Positions 1 to 8,352 are shown, counted from the first letter of the stretch. The stretch: 64,000 bases of DNA from Methylorubrum sp. B1-46 (GCF_021117295.1 NZ_CP088247.1:689501-753500); one strand, 5' to 3'. The notes: a model not told the origin generated them from the letters alone. A program made the numbers and translations.

Positions 1-2
1 TG

Positions 3-344
3 GTTGCTGCCCTCGTCGTCGCACCGGTGGGCCTCGTGGAAGCCGGCTCCGACCTATTCACCCCGGCCACGCTTACAACGGGGCTCGTCATCGCCGTCCT
101 GTCGAGCGCCCTGCCCTACTCGCTCGAAATGTTCGCCCTCACGCGCCTGCCCCGCCCGGCCTTCGGCGTGCTGATGAGCCTGGAGCCGGCCGTCGCGTCG
201 GTGGCCGCCCTCGCCCTGCTCGGGGAGCGTCTGAGTCCGGTGCAGGGCGGGGCCATCGCCTGCATCGTGGCGGCTTCGGCGGGGATCACGCTGGCAGGGC
301 GCAAGACCGGCAGCCGCAGACGGGAATCGAACGACGTTGGGTGA
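3..344 (+). CDS. EamA/DMT-family transporter, C-terminal part (5' truncated)
   Basis: The reading frame is open from the window edge and ends at 344, so the first methionine-like codon inside (GTG at 27) is not the real start. The visible 113 residues are hydrophobic and carry features of the last helices of EamA/RhtA-type drug/metabolite transporters: a YSLEMFALTRLP segment, then FGVLMSLEPAVASVAAL and LLGERLSP, the family's typical penultimate helix with the EP and GE motifs. The probable role is export of amino acids or small metabolites across the inner membrane; the substrate cannot be told from this fragment. The tail is basic and cytoplasmic. Confidence 0.8.
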   Translation, partial: VAALVVAPVGLVEAGSDLFTPATLTTGLVIAVLSSALPYSLEMFALTRLPRPAFGVLMSLEPAVASVAALALLGERLSPVQGGAIACIVAASAGITLAGRKTGSRRRESNDVG

Positions 345-378
345 ACGGGCGTGATCCCGGTCGAACGATCGGCCGCCC

Positions 379-1440
379 CTACCCCTCCCAGACCTGCCCC
401 GGACGCAGCGCCAGGAACCGCTCCGGCGGCAAGGCGGCCGCCGTCAGCGCCTCGGCCAGCGCCTCGACGGGCCGCTCGATGCCCTCGTCGGTGAGCTTGA
501 ACGTGCCCCAATGGTGGCCGAGCGCCTGATCGGCGCCGAGCAAGGTCAGGGACTCCACCGCATCGGCCGGGTTCATGTGCTGCGGCTGCATGAACCAGCG
601 CGGCTCGTAGGCGCCGATCGGCAGGGTGGCGAGCCGCGGTGGGCCGAACCGGGCGCGGATCTCGCGGAAGATCGCGCCGTCACCGAGGCCCGTGTCGCCC
701 ACATGGTAGTGAACCCCGCGCGGCGTGGTCAGCAGATAGGCGCACCACAGTGCCATGCGCCGGTCGTTGAGGCCGCGGGCCGACCAGTGGTTGGCGGGCG
801 TGAGATGCGCGGTGATGCCGGCCCCCAGATCGACCGACTCGCCCCAGTCGCGGGTCTCGACATGCATGGTCTCGTCGTAGCCGCGCAGGATCACATCGTT
901 GCCCAGCGGCGCCACGATCAGCGGCTGGTGGTCCTGCCAGAGCCGGGCGAGCGTCGGGCCGTCGAGATGGTCGTAGTGGTTGTGGGTGATCAGGACCGCA
1001 TCGATCGGCGGCAGGTCGGCATAGGCGATGCCCGGCGGGTTGACCCGCTTCGGCCCGGCGAAGCGGAACGGGCTCGCGCGCCGCGCGAAGACCGGATCGA
1101 TCAGGATGTTGCGGCCGGCCACCTGGAGCAGGTAGCTCGCGTGGCCGATCAGCACGACGCGAAAGCCCTCGGCCCGTTCGGATGGCTTGTCCGCCGGGAA
1201 CGGGCTCGGGAAGCTCGCCGGCCACGCCTCGGGCTTGCCGGTCCGGCGCCAGCGGGCGAGGTCGGCGAGCGACTTGTCGGGCGGCTGGTTCGCGGTGTGG
1301 AAGCGCAAGCCGTCGAAATGGTCGCTCTTGGGCCCGCGGTAATAGGGGTTCTTGCCCCGGCGATGGGCGGCGTAGCCGACGCCGCCGAGGGTCATCACCG
1401 TGGCCGCGCTGGCGACCGTGAGCAGGCCACGCTTCTTCAT
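379..1440 (-). CDS. MBL-fold metallo-hydrolase, NAPE-PLD-like
   Basis: A 353-residue metallo-beta-lactamase-fold protein. The zinc ligand motif THNHYDHLD sits near residue 150, followed by HWSARG and GDTG, and then PIGAYEPRWFM and HMNPADAV. The last set is characteristic of the NAPE-phospholipase D-like/UlaG branch rather than of true beta-lactamases. The N-terminus (MKKRGLLTVASAATVMTLGG) looks like a signal or anchor helix, so it probably acts at the membrane or in the periplasm. ATG start at 1440. It converges with the EamA gene, with a 34-nt gap. Substrate unknown; phospholipid or phosphodiester hydrolysis is only an analogy to the family. Confidence 0.88.
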   Translation of the reverse strand: MKKRGLLTVASAATVMTLGGVGYAAHRRGKNPYYRGPKSDHFDGLRFHTANQPPDKSLADLARWRRTGKPEAWPASFPSPFPADKPSERAEGFRVVLIGHASYLLQVAGRNILIDPVFARRASPFRFAGPKRVNPPGIAYADLPPIDAVLITHNHYDHLDGPTLARLWQDHQPLIVAPLGNDVILRGYDETMHVETRDWGESVDLGAGITAHLTPANHWSARGLNDRRMALWCAYLLTTPRGVHYHVGDTGLGDGAIFREIRARFGPPRLATLPIGAYEPRWFMQPQHMNPADAVESLTLLGADQALGHHWGTFKLTDEGIERPVEALAEALTAAALPPERFLALRPGQVWEG

Positions 1441-1489
1441 ACGGCCAAGATGGCCCGACCGGTCCGCGGTTCAAGCGCGGCGCAGGGCC

Positions 1490-1699
1490 TCAGGACGGGC
1501 TCGCGCCCGGCCCTACGACCGAGACGAGGGTGTCGGCGAGGTGGCGGATCTTCTCCCGAGCCTGCCGCTCGATCTCGTCGCGGGGCAGGTCCTGCCCGGC
1601 AACGATCACGGTGCCGTTGATGCGGCCATGTTCGGATAACAGGGTGAAGTTGAACCGGCCGGATCGGCTCCGACGAATGACATAGTGCGGCCTCGGCAC
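1490..1699 (-). CDS. Small conserved-looking hypothetical protein
   Basis: About 69 residues from a GTG at 1699, chosen because an AGGGAG ribosome-binding site lies 6 nt upstream; an in-frame TTG at 1723 is possible. The protein starts with a short basic strand-like segment (PHYVIRRSRSGRFNFTLL), continues with GRINGTVIVAG, and ends in an acidic/basic amphipathic helix (RDEIERQAREKIRHLADTL). No signal peptide or membrane helix. I do not recognise the family. Coding is supported by the RBS and the plausible alpha/beta pattern only. Confidence 0.5.
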   Translation of the reverse strand: MPRPHYVIRRSRSGRFNFTLLSEHGRINGTVIVAGQDLPRDEIERQAREKIRHLADTLVSVVGPGASPS

Positions 1700-1782
1700 C
1701 CGATACTCCCTCGCGCAACTCAAGCGATACGCATCTCGACGATGCGGAGAGCGTAAAAGTTTCAGGTTGCGGCTTCACAACC

Positions 1783-2865
1783 TCACGAGCGCCAGCGCAA
1801 TTCCTGGCGCGCAAGCGGATTCGTGAAGGGTCGGCCGTCGCGCGCCGCCTCCAGGGCCTCGCGCTTGAGGCGGAAATACCATTGCGAGGGCAGATCGCCC
1901 TGGCCCAGCAGCACCATGGTGGGTTTCCGGTCGAGGCCGGCCTGCGCGTGCTGGAGCACCTGCTGATCCTGGGTCAGGAACTGGCGCATCAGCGGCCGGG
2001 CGATCGGCTTCAGCAGGTTCAGCGCCGGCAGGCTCCAGTAGAGCGCGTTGGTCAGCATGGTGCGGTTGGCCCCCATCGGGGTGGCGAAGGTGTAGTTCGC
2101 CACCCGCTTGGTGCCCGCCTTGATCCGCTCCAGCCGCACGCCGGGCAGGCGGAACTCGATCTCGACCTCCGGCGCACCGCCGAGCAGGCGATAGATCGGG
2201 GAACTCGTGGTCGTCGCGTGGCTCGTCATGACGAAGCCGTGCGGCACCGGCTGGAAGGTCTTCACCTTCTCCCGCAATTCCTTGGAGGGTCGGAACCACC
2301 ATGTGTCGTGAACGAAGGCGACATGGCCGGGATCGACGAGGCTGAGCGTCGTGAGATCGAACGAGGCCTCGACTTCGAGTTCGAGCACGAGGCAGCCGGC
2401 CGGCTCGAAATCGAGGGCGGGCACGGCCGGCACGGCACCTAAGTCGGCGGTCCCGAGATGCGGGTTGACCCAGAGGAAGCCCGCGCTCTCGACGATGGGG
2501 AAGCGCTGGACGGCGATGCGCGAGAAATCGGAGGCGTCGTGCTCGGAGAGCGTCGGCACGTCGCGGCAGCGTCCGTCGGTGCCGAAGCGCCAGCCGTGGA
2601 ACGGGCACATCAGCGTGTCGCCGTCGAACCTGCCCTTGGAGAGCGCCATGCCGCGATGGGGGCAGCGGTCGCGCAGCGCGAACAGGGCCCCGTCTTTTCC
2701 TCGGCCGAGCACGACCTGCTCGCCGTTGAGCGCGACCGCCCGCATCTTGCCCCCCGTGATCGCCGAGGCTTGGCCGGCGCAATACCACGCGTTCGGCAGC
2801 GGCTCGCGCATGGCGCGCGGATCGAGGGCGTCGTCGGCGGAAACGCGCGGGGCGGCGGAGGACAT
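1783..2865 (-). CDS. Rieske 2Fe-2S aromatic-ring-hydroxylating oxygenase, alpha-subunit type
   Basis: Rieske centre ligands are CPH (near residue 65) and CPFH 18 residues later, within RCPHRGMAL and LMCPFHGWRF. The catalytic half shows LVDPGHVAFVHD, the D-x2-H-x4-H mononuclear iron site of vanillate O-demethylase/phenoxybenzoate dioxygenase-type enzymes. The length of about 360 residues fits this family, which hydroxylates or O-demethylates aromatic rings with electrons from a separate reductase. No reductase gene is adjacent, so the partner must lie elsewhere. I chose ATG 2865; an upstream in-frame ATG at 2964 would add 33 low-complexity Arg/Ala residues. Substrate unknown. Confidence 0.87.
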   Translation of the reverse strand: MSSAAPRVSADDALDPRAMREPLPNAWYCAGQASAITGGKMRAVALNGEQVVLGRGKDGALFALRDRCPHRGMALSKGRFDGDTLMCPFHGWRFGTDGRCRDVPTLSEHDASDFSRIAVQRFPIVESAGFLWVNPHLGTADLGAVPAVPALDFEPAGCLVLELEVEASFDLTTLSLVDPGHVAFVHDTWWFRPSKELREKVKTFQPVPHGFVMTSHATTTSSPIYRLLGGAPEVEIEFRLPGVRLERIKAGTKRVANYTFATPMGANRTMLTNALYWSLPALNLLKPIARPLMRQFLTQDQQVLQHAQAGLDRKPTMVLLGQGDLPSQWYFRLKREALEAARDGRPFTNPLARQELRWRS

Positions 2866-3037
2866 GGTTTGAGGGCCCGATGCTGACGGGCGTCTTCTTA
2901 GGCGCCTCGCCGCCAGTCTGCCAGCGGCCGGCGGCGATGCATTTTGTGCACCGCGGCGAGACAACGCACCGGTTCGGCCGTCGAGGGTCTTTCGCCCAGG
3001 GGAATTCCTCCCTACCTTGGGCTCACCCGCAACGAAC

Positions 3038-3054
3038 GAAAGGAGGTGATCCAG
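3038..3054 (+). promoter_or_regulatory. Extended Shine-Dalgarno fully complementary to the 16S rRNA 3' tail
   Basis: These 17 bases (GAAAGGAGGTGATCCAG) are the exact reverse complement of the generally conserved 16S rRNA 3' end. The match runs up to the first base of the GTG start codon at 3054. Ordinary sites match 4-7 bases. The 16S sequence itself is from general knowledge and is not in this window. Confidence 0.75.
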
Positions 3055-3122
3055 TGTCTCATTGTCATCAGCCGTCGCCGACGACCAAGGCCTGGACCGT
3101 TACCTCCGGCGTGTGCGCCTAA
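3054..3122 (+). CDS. 22-residue leader-like peptide with perfect 16S-complementary RBS
   Basis: A short ORF starts at GTG 3054 and ends at TAA 3122. The product begins MSHCHQPSP and ends WTVTSGVCA: 22 residues with two Cys, two His, one Trp and no membrane segment. Support for translation is the exceptional ribosome-binding site that abuts the start codon. A 26-nt perfect palindrome lies 50 nt downstream and could terminate a short transcript. The next gene (3308-3772) points the other way, so this is a free-standing short transcription unit and not a leader of an adjacent biosynthetic operon. Function unknown; a ribosome-titrating or translation-sensing small mRNA is possible. Confidence 0.55.
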   Translation: MSHCHQPSPTTKAWTVTSGVCA

Positions 3123-3174
3123 CGCATTCGCAGGATCATGACAGGTTTCGTCGGACTGACCGGTTCGACAATGG

Positions 3175-3200
3175 AAGGGCCGCCCCATGGGGCGGCCCTT
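3175..3200. terminator. Perfect 26-nt palindrome, probable intrinsic terminator
   Basis: AAGGGCCGCC and GGCGGCCCTT flank a CCATGG centre, giving a fully symmetric 26-nt palindrome. It lies 50 nt after the 22-codon ORF and would also end transcripts coming from the minus-strand side. The U-tract is short (TT). Confidence 0.55.
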
Positions 3201-3307
3201 CGCATGTTCGGCGTCTGAGTGTCTCTCACAAAGCGCCCGCCGCACTGTCCTCGCCAGACCGGGAACGGTGGGTGACCGGGAGTTTTGTGTGGTACTCTGA
3301 AAGCGGC

Positions 3308-3772
3308 TCAGCGCGGCTGCACCTGGAACAGGGGCGCGGCCAGTGCCTCGCAGCGGGCGCGCCAGAGGTCGCGCTCGCTCCGTAGATCCTCCATCTTGCC
3401 GACTTCCTCGGCGATGTGAGCGCGCAGCTCGCGGATTTCCTGGGCCAGGATGGTCTGAAGCTCATCGCGGCGCTCGGCCTCGATCCGGAGCCGCGCCTTC
3501 AGCATCATGTTCTCGGCCATGATCTCGGCCACGTCCTCGTCGGCGGCCTCGGCCGACTTCGCGGCGGCGGAAACGAGGCGGGGCGACCAGGCGGCGCTGC
3601 GCGATTCGATGTCCGCCTCGACTGGAAGGGGCTCGGCCTCCTGCGTCTCGGCAGGCTTCGTCTCCGACACCGTCGCACGCATGATGGCGAGCCAGTCGCG
3701 CAGCGGCGCGGTGCTGGCCGAGGACCGGAGTCCGGTCTCGGGGGATGGGGCCTGTCGCGCGGGTTCCGACAT
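3308..3772 (-). CDS. Coiled-coil hypothetical protein
   Basis: A 154-residue soluble protein. Residues 1-75 are Pro/Glu/Ala-rich and probably disordered. Residues ~78-145 form a continuous heptad-like helix rich in Glu, Arg and Leu (for example RIEAERRDELQTILAQEIRE). The start is ATG 3772 with GAGGA upstream. No enzymatic motif. It is divergent from the Cys-rich gene ahead of ffh. A scaffolding or polar-adaptor type protein is conceivable but not shown. Confidence 0.7.
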   Translation of the reverse strand: MSEPARQAPSPETGLRSSASTAPLRDWLAIMRATVSETKPAETQEAEPLPVEADIESRSAAWSPRLVSAAAKSAEAADEDVAEIMAENMMLKARLRIEAERRDELQTILAQEIRELRAHIAEEVGKMEDLRSERDLWRARCEALAAPLFQVQPR

Positions 3773-4114
3773 CGGGGTAGTCCTCGGGCACCTCCAGCGG
3801 TGCGTTGCCGAGCATCAGAGCCCAACATGCTTAACGAACGGTAAAACTTAACCGTCCGCTTACGTGCGTTTCGGGCACAATCGTGCGTCGATCCGCGGGC
3901 GGGCCCTGCTTCAGCATCGACCGGCGGGAGCGGTCGCGGGATTGACTTGAGGCAGCCCAGGGCCTATCCGCCCGGCTCCATTTCGACGTTCGAACGTCAC
4001 GATGAGCCGCCGACCGGCCCGAGAGGCCGGAGGTCAACGCCCGACAGCGCGTGCGCGCCCTCGGGCGCCCTTGTCGTTGCCGTGACTTCGTCGAAGCGTC
4101 AAACGAGCCCTGCC
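3773..4114. other. Divergent intergenic region
   Basis: A 342-nt gap between two divergent genes with no convincing ORF. It contains an imperfect palindrome near 3838-3855 (ACGGT...ACCGT arms), a possible operator, and the promoter-like sequence listed separately. Confidence 0.5.
3942..3970 (+). promoter_or_regulatory. Candidate housekeeping promoter for the ffh region
   Basis: TTGACT at 3942-3947, then 17 nt, then TATCCG at 3965-3970. This fits the relaxed alphaproteobacterial sigma-70 pattern and lies 145 nt ahead of the small gene that precedes ffh. Sequence match only. Confidence 0.3.
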
Positions 4115-4336
4115 ATGGCGCCCGCGAACGACACGCCCCTTCGCATCGAGGATGCGGTCAACGACTTCTGCCCATGGTCGGGCAAGCCGATCGTGCCGGA
4201 GGCGCTGACCCTCTATAACGGCGCGACCGTCGGCTTCTGCGACGCGGAATGCCGGGACAAGTTCGCTCGCGCGGTGGCGGCTTTCGAGGACGCGCTGCGC
4301 GCGCGCCGCGTGGCCAATGCCGGCCTTCACCAGTAA
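4115..4336 (+). CDS. YHS/TRASH-like small Cys protein
   Basis: A 73-residue protein built around FCPWSGKPIVPEAL, an aromatic NGATVGFCDAECRDKF turn, and a C-terminal helix. The spacing of three Cys (C-x-W-S-G-K-P-I ... FC-x3-C-x-x-KF) closely resembles YHS/TRASH treble-clef domains, which bind metals, so I infer a metal-binding or metal-sensing role. The ATG at 4115 follows a long in-frame extension of poor composition that I left out. It ends 16 nt before ffh and is probably cotranscribed with it. Rhizobiales homologues are, from memory, sometimes labelled glutathione S-transferase, which the sequence does not support. Confidence 0.65.
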   Translation: MAPANDTPLRIEDAVNDFCPWSGKPIVPEALTLYNGATVGFCDAECRDKFARAVAAFEDALRARRVANAGLHQ

Positions 4337-4352
4337 GGACCTCTGAACCCGC

Positions 4353-5915
4353 ATGTTCGAAGGCCTTTCCGACCGCCTTTCCGGCATCCTCTCCGGTCTG
4401 ACGCGCCGCGGCGCGCTGACCGAGGCCGACGTCACCGCCGCCATGCGCGAGGTGCGCCGCGCGCTCCTCGAAGCCGACGTGGCGCTGGAAGTGGTGCGCT
4501 CGTTCACCGACAAGGTGCGCGAGAAGGCGGTGGGCGCCGTCGTGTTGAAGTCGGTGACGCCCGGCCAGATGGTCGTGAAGATCGTCAACGACGAGCTCAT
4601 CGCGATGCTCGGCACCGATGCCAGCGTTGTCGATCTCAACGCGCCGGCCCCCGTCGCCATCCTGATGGTCGGCCTTCAGGGCTCGGGCAAGACGACCACC
4701 ACCGCCAAGATCGCCCGGCGGTTGTCGAGCCGCGACAAGCGGCGCGTCCTGCTCGCCTCCCTCGACACGCGCCGCCCGGCAGCGATGGAGCAGCTCGCGG
4801 TTCTCGCAAAACAAGTCGAGGTCGAGAGCCTGCCGATCGTCGCCGGTCAGTCGGCGGTGCAGATCGCGCGGCGCGCCATGGAGGCCGCCCGGCTCGGCGG
4901 CTTCGACGTGGTGATGCTCGACACCGCCGGCCGCACCACGGTCGACGAAGGCCTGATGAACGAGGCCGCCGAGGTGAAGGCGGCGACGAACCCCCACGAA
5001 GTGCTGCTGGTGGCCGACGCGCTCACCGGCCAGGACGCGGTCAACACCGCCCGCGCCTTCGACCAGCGCCTCGGCGTCACCGGCATCGTCCTGACCCGCA
5101 TGGACGGCGATTCCCGCGGCGGTGCGGCGCTCTCGATGCGCGCCGTCACGGGTAAGCCGATCAAGCTCGTCGGCGTCGGCGAGAAGGTCGATGCGCTGGA
5201 GGAATTCCACCCGCAGCGGGTGGCCAACCGCATCCTCGGCATGGGCGACATCGTCTCGCTCGTCGAGAAGGCGGCCGAGACCATCGACCACGAGCAGGCC
5301 CTGCGCACCGCCGAGAAGATGCGGAAGGGCAAGTTCGACCTCGAAGACCTGTCGATGCAGCTCGCCCAGATGGAGAAGATGGGCGGCATCGGCGGCCTGA
5401 TGAGAATGCTGCCCGGCATGGGGCAGATCAAGAAGCAGGTCGAGGGTGCCAACCTCGACGAGAAGATGTTCAAGCGCCAGCGCGCGATCATCTCATCGAT
5501 GACGCCGGGCGAACGCAAGAACCCCGACATCCTCAAGAACAGCCGCAAGAAGCGCATCGCGGCGGGTGCCGGCGTGAAGGTCGAGGAGATCAACAAGCTC
5601 CTCAAGATGCACCGGACCATGGCCGACATGATGAAGTCGATGGGATCGGGCAAGCGCGGCGGCATCGGCCAGGCGTTGGGCAACATGTTCGGGCTCGGCG
5701 GCGGCATGCCGGGCGGGCTGCCGGGGGGCATGAAGATGCCTCCGGGGATGCCCGAGCCGACGCCGGAGCAGATCGCCGAGATCGAGCGGCAGTTCGGCGG
5801 CAAGCTGCCGCCGATGCCGGGGGGGCTCGGCGGCGGCAAGATGCCGAACCTGCCAGGGCTCGGCGGCCCGAAGCTGCCGGGCCTGGGCGGCTTCCTGCCG
5901 GGTAAGAAGAAATGA
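4353..5915 (+). CDS. ffh: Signal recognition particle protein Ffh (SRP54)
   Basis: A 520-residue GTPase that binds 4.5S RNA and hydrophobic signal sequences and delivers ribosome-nascent chains to FtsY. N-domain helices occupy residues 1-90. The P-loop GLQGSGKTTTTAK is near 107, DTAGR near 190 and TRMDGDSRGG near 248. The Met-rich M domain (GMGQIKKQ, SRKKRIAAGAG) spans about 325-440. The last 80 residues form an unusually long Gly/Met/Pro-rich tail (repeats of GGMPGGLPGG type). Its stop overlaps the next start by 4 nt (ATGA), so it is translationally coupled to chorismate mutase. Confidence 0.97.
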   Translation: MFEGLSDRLSGILSGLTRRGALTEADVTAAMREVRRALLEADVALEVVRSFTDKVREKAVGAVVLKSVTPGQMVVKIVNDELIAMLGTDASVVDLNAPAPVAILMVGLQGSGKTTTTAKIARRLSSRDKRRVLLASLDTRRPAAMEQLAVLAKQVEVESLPIVAGQSAVQIARRAMEAARLGGFDVVMLDTAGRTTVDEGLMNEAAEVKAATNPHEVLLVADALTGQDAVNTARAFDQRLGVTGIVLTRMDGDSRGGAALSMRAVTGKPIKLVGVGEKVDALEEFHPQRVANRILGMGDIVSLVEKAAETIDHEQALRTAEKMRKGKFDLEDLSMQLAQMEKMGGIGGLMRMLPGMGQIKKQVEGANLDEKMFKRQRAIISSMTPGERKNPDILKNSRKKRIAAGAGVKVEEINKLLKMHRTMADMMKSMGSGKRGGIGQALGNMFGLGGGMPGGLPGGMKMPPGMPEPTPEQIAEIERQFGGKLPPMPGGLGGGKMPNLPGLGGPKLPGLGGFLPGKKK

Positions 5916-6259
5916 CGCTTCTGTCCGCCCAAGGGGTCGATCCCGAGCTGGCCAGACTGCGCGAGAGCATCGACAACTTCGATGCCGCGCTCATCCATCT
6001 CCTCGCCGAGCGCTTCCGCTGCACGCAGCGGGTCGGCGAGTTGAAGGCCCGTAAGGGCCTGCCTCCCTCCGATCCGGATCGGGAGGCGCGTCAGGTCAAG
6101 CGCCTGAGAAATCTCGCGGTCGAAGCCAAGCTCGACCCCGATTTCGCCGAGAAGTTCCTCGCCTTCGTGGTCAAGGAAGTCATTCGGCACCACCGGACGA
6201 TCGCCGAAAGCGTCGATCACAACACCACTCAGACACACGACACCGAAAGGAACGACTGA
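5912..6259 (+). CDS. Chorismate mutase, AroQ type
   Basis: A 115-residue all-helical AroQ-fold enzyme converting chorismate to prephenate for Phe/Tyr synthesis. Diagnostic residues are [20 protein letters not shown] near the N-terminus, [18 protein letters not shown], and a C-terminal helix ([14 protein letters not shown]). It overlaps ffh by 4 nt and rpsP by 1 nt, so an amino-acid enzyme sits tightly between SRP and ribosomal genes. No regulatory ACT domain or prephenate dehydratase is attached. The symbol is left blank because aroQ and pheA fragments are easily confused. Confidence 0.88.
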   Translation: MTLLSAQGVDPELARLRESIDNFDAALIHLLAERFRCTQRVGELKARKGLPPSDPDREARQVKRLRNLAVEAKLDPDFAEKFLAFVVKEVIRHHRTIAESVDHNTTQTHDTERND

Positions 6260-6621
6260 TGTCCCTCAAGATCCGTCTCACCCGCGGCGGCGCCAAGAAG
6301 CGCCCCTACTACCGCATCGTCGTCGCCGATGCCCGCGCCCCGCGCGACGGCCGCTTCATCGACAAGGTCGGCGCCTACGACCCGATGAAGGCCAAGGACG
6401 ATCCGGCCCGCATCGTGCTCGACAACGAGAAGATCCAGTCCTGGCTCGCCAAGGGCGCCCAGCCGACCGACCGCGTCCTGCGCTTCCTCGACGCTGCCGG
6501 CCTCGCCAAGCGCCCGGCCCGCAACAACCCGCAGAAGGCCGAGCCCGGCGAGAAGTCCAAGGAGCGCGCCGCCAAGCGCGCCGAGAAGGCTGCCGCCCCG
6601 GCCGAAGACGCCGCGGCCTAA
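6259..6621 (+). CDS. rpsP: 30S ribosomal protein S16
   Basis: 120 residues beginning [20 protein letters not shown], the S16 signature, followed by [21 protein letters not shown]16 assembles early on 16S rRNA. The last ~40 residues are a Lys/Ala/Glu-rich extension beyond the ~80-residue core, as common in alphaproteobacteria. The ATG at 6259 shares its A with the TGA of the preceding gene (CGACTGATG, with GGAACGA upstream). It heads the classic rpsP-rimM-trmD set. Confidence 0.97.
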   Translation: MSLKIRLTRGGAKKRPYYRIVVADARAPRDGRFIDKVGAYDPMKAKDDPARIVLDNEKIQSWLAKGAQPTDRVLRFLDAAGLAKRPARNNPQKAEPGEKSKERAAKRAEKAAAPAEDAAA

Positions 6622-6643
6622 GCCGATCGCTCGCCTTCCCCGC

Positions 6644-6667
6644 GGATCTCGGGCCTGCCCGAGATCC
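6644..6667. terminator. Strong hairpin between rpsP and rimM
   Basis: GGATCTCGGGC and GCCCGAGATCC form an 11-bp perfect stem around CT. It starts 22 nt after the rpsP stop. No U-run follows, so it may be an mRNA stabiliser or partial attenuator limiting rimM expression relative to rpsP rather than a full terminator. The rest of the 207-nt gap is C/G-rich without a gene. Confidence 0.5.
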
Positions 6668-6828
6668 GATCTGATCTGCCCGGAGCGGGCAAGCCCAATC
6701 TGGGTGGGGAGGGACCAGGGGGTGGGGTCGCGCAAGAGGCACCGCTTGCGCCTCTGCCAGCGCCGCCCCGCCTCCACGCCTTTCCTCCCCGAGGAAGGGA
6801 CACACGCGCCGTCATCGAGGCACCCTGC

Positions 6829-7503
6829 ATGGCCCGCCGCCCCGGATCGTCATCGCGCGGACCTGCGCGGCCCGCCGACCGCCTCGCGCCGGAGGCCGTC
6901 ACCTCGGCCCGCAAACCGCAGGGCGCCAAGCCCGCCCCGCCCGCCTCGCTCGATCCGGGCCTCGTCCTGCTCGGCGAGTTCGGCCGGCCGCACGGACTGC
7001 ATGGCGAGGTGCGGCTGAAATCCTATACCGGCGAGCCCTTGGCGATCGCGGGCTACGGCCCCTTGCGCGCCTCCGACGGCCGCACCCTCGAACTCGATGA
7101 CGTCCGTCCCGCCCCCGGCGGATCCTCCGATCTGCTGATCGTGCGGGTGAAAGGCGTGAACGACCGCAGCGGCGCCGAAGCCCTTAACCGCGTCACCCTC
7201 GCCATCGCTCGCGAGCGCCTAGGAGACGTCGAGGACGAGGACGAGTTCTTCCTCACCGACCTGATCGGCCTCACGGTCGAGGACGGCACCGGGTCCGTGA
7301 TCGGCACCATCGTGGCCGTGCCGAATTACGGCGGCGGCGACCTGCTCGAAATCCGCCCGGCGGCCGGCGGCCCGACCGCGCTCCTGCCCTTCACCAAGGC
7401 CTTCGTGCCGAGCCTCGATCTCGCGGGCGGAAAGGTCGTCGCCGATCCGCCTGAAGACCTGTTCGCCCCGCCGGGGCCGAAGCCCACCGACGATCCGGGC
7501 TGA
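6829..7503 (+). CDS. rimM: Ribosome maturation factor RimM
   Basis: A 224-residue 16S processing and 30S-head assembly factor that binds S19. After a disordered basic/Pro-rich N-terminus (~1-42) comes [20 protein letters not shown], the RimM N-domain signature. The PRC-barrel half follows, with [32 protein letters not shown] and [11 protein letters not shown]. The C-terminus is Pro-rich. It lies 207 nt after rpsP. The start could be an internal one because the first 40 residues are low-complexity. Confidence 0.94.
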   Translation: MARRPGSSSRGPARPADRLAPEAVTSARKPQGAKPAPPASLDPGLVLLGEFGRPHGLHGEVRLKSYTGEPLAIAGYGPLRASDGRTLELDDVRPAPGGSSDLLIVRVKGVNDRSGAEALNRVTLAIARERLGDVEDEDEFFLTDLIGLTVEDGTGSVIGTIVAVPNYGGGDLLEIRPAAGGPTALLPFTKAFVPSLDLAGGKVVADPPEDLFAPPGPKPTDDPG

Positions 7504-7557
7504 TCGGCGATTACAGCATCATCCCGAAAGCCGGCGCCCACCTTTCGGGATTGTGCT

Positions 7558-8352
7558 TTAGCGCGTGCCCGCCTCCATCGCGGCGCGGGCGAGGCGGATC
7601 GGCTCGGGCGATAGTGCGAGGGGGCCGTCGAACGGGCGCTCGTGCAGGGCGACCACGCCCAGCGTCGTCACCATCGCGGCGGAGAATAGAAATAGCGTCG
7701 CACCTTGCGCCAACGGGCGCTCGCAATGGACGAGAGCGATCGCCGTCAGCGTCAGGACGGCGAGCACGAGGAGCGTCAGCCACTTGCTCTCATCGCTGCG
7801 AGCGGAACTGAGGGCGAGGCGCTCGCTGCGAGCCGAGCGGAGCTGCATCACCGCGTCGAGAAGGGCCGCATGGGTCGCCTCCCCCGCCTCCTTGGCATTG
7901 CGCGGGTCGGCCGCCACTTGGAGAAGGCGGCCGAGCGCCTGACCTGCATTGGGCGCCGAGGCTCCGGTCGCGGCCATGGACGGCCATTCCTCCGTCACCA
8001 CCGCCTCGAGATAGGCGAACAGCGCGGTGCGCAGGCCGCTCATGTCGGGCGCCGAGGCGATGCTGAGATCGTAGACCGCGAGCGCGTGCGAGCGTTCGGC
8101 CTGCAGCACGCGGCTTGCCTGCCGCTGGCGCTCCCAGGCATCGTTGGCGACGAAGCCGGTCAGCAGCGCGAGCAGCACTGCGACCACGGCGATATAGGGC
8201 GGCACGATGCCGGTCGCGAGCCGGCGCACACCCCCCTTGGTCCAGGGCAGGTTGGTGAGCAGACTCAACCCCGCGCAGATCGCGAGGAAGACGCCCGCCA
8301 GGAGCGTGAACATTAGCCAGACGGGTTGGTCGAGCCAGAGGCCGAGAATCAT
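7558..8352 (-). CDS. DUF4239 (bestrophin-like) membrane protein
   Basis: 264 residues from ATG 8352. Two helices lie near the N-terminus (WLMFTLLAGVFLAICAGLSLL and YIAVVAVLLALLTGFVA), a soluble helical middle contains ERQRQASRVLQAERSHALAVYD, and two C-terminal helices follow (LLVLAVLTLTAIALVH, GATLFLFSAAMVTTLGVVAL). This 2+2 layout and the FVANDAWERQ motif fit DUF4239. Function is unknown; anion-channel-like folds have been proposed for the group. It is antisense to the rim/trm direction and splits rimM from trmD. Confidence 0.75.
   Translation of the reverse strand: MILGLWLDQPVWLMFTLLAGVFLAICAGLSLLTNLPWTKGGVRRLATGIVPPYIAVVAVLLALLTGFVANDAWERQRQASRVLQAERSHALAVYDLSIASAPDMSGLRTALFAYLEAVVTEEWPSMAATGASAPNAGQALGRLLQVAADPRNAKEAGEATHAALLDAVMQLRSARSERLALSSARSDESKWLTLLVLAVLTLTAIALVHCERPLAQGATLFLFSAAMVTTLGVVALHERPFDGPLALSPEPIRLARAAMEAGTR

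Noticed and set aside
511..1620. 369-residue plus-strand frame over the MBL-fold gene
   Set aside because: Composition typical of an antisense shadow; the minus-strand gene has clear motifs.
3308..3772. 22-codon ORF as attenuation leader of the next gene
   Set aside because: The next gene is on the opposite strand and no amino-acid codon run is present.
3838..3855. TTAA pair near 3830-3850 as CtrA site
   Set aside because: The spacing is 13 bases rather than 7.
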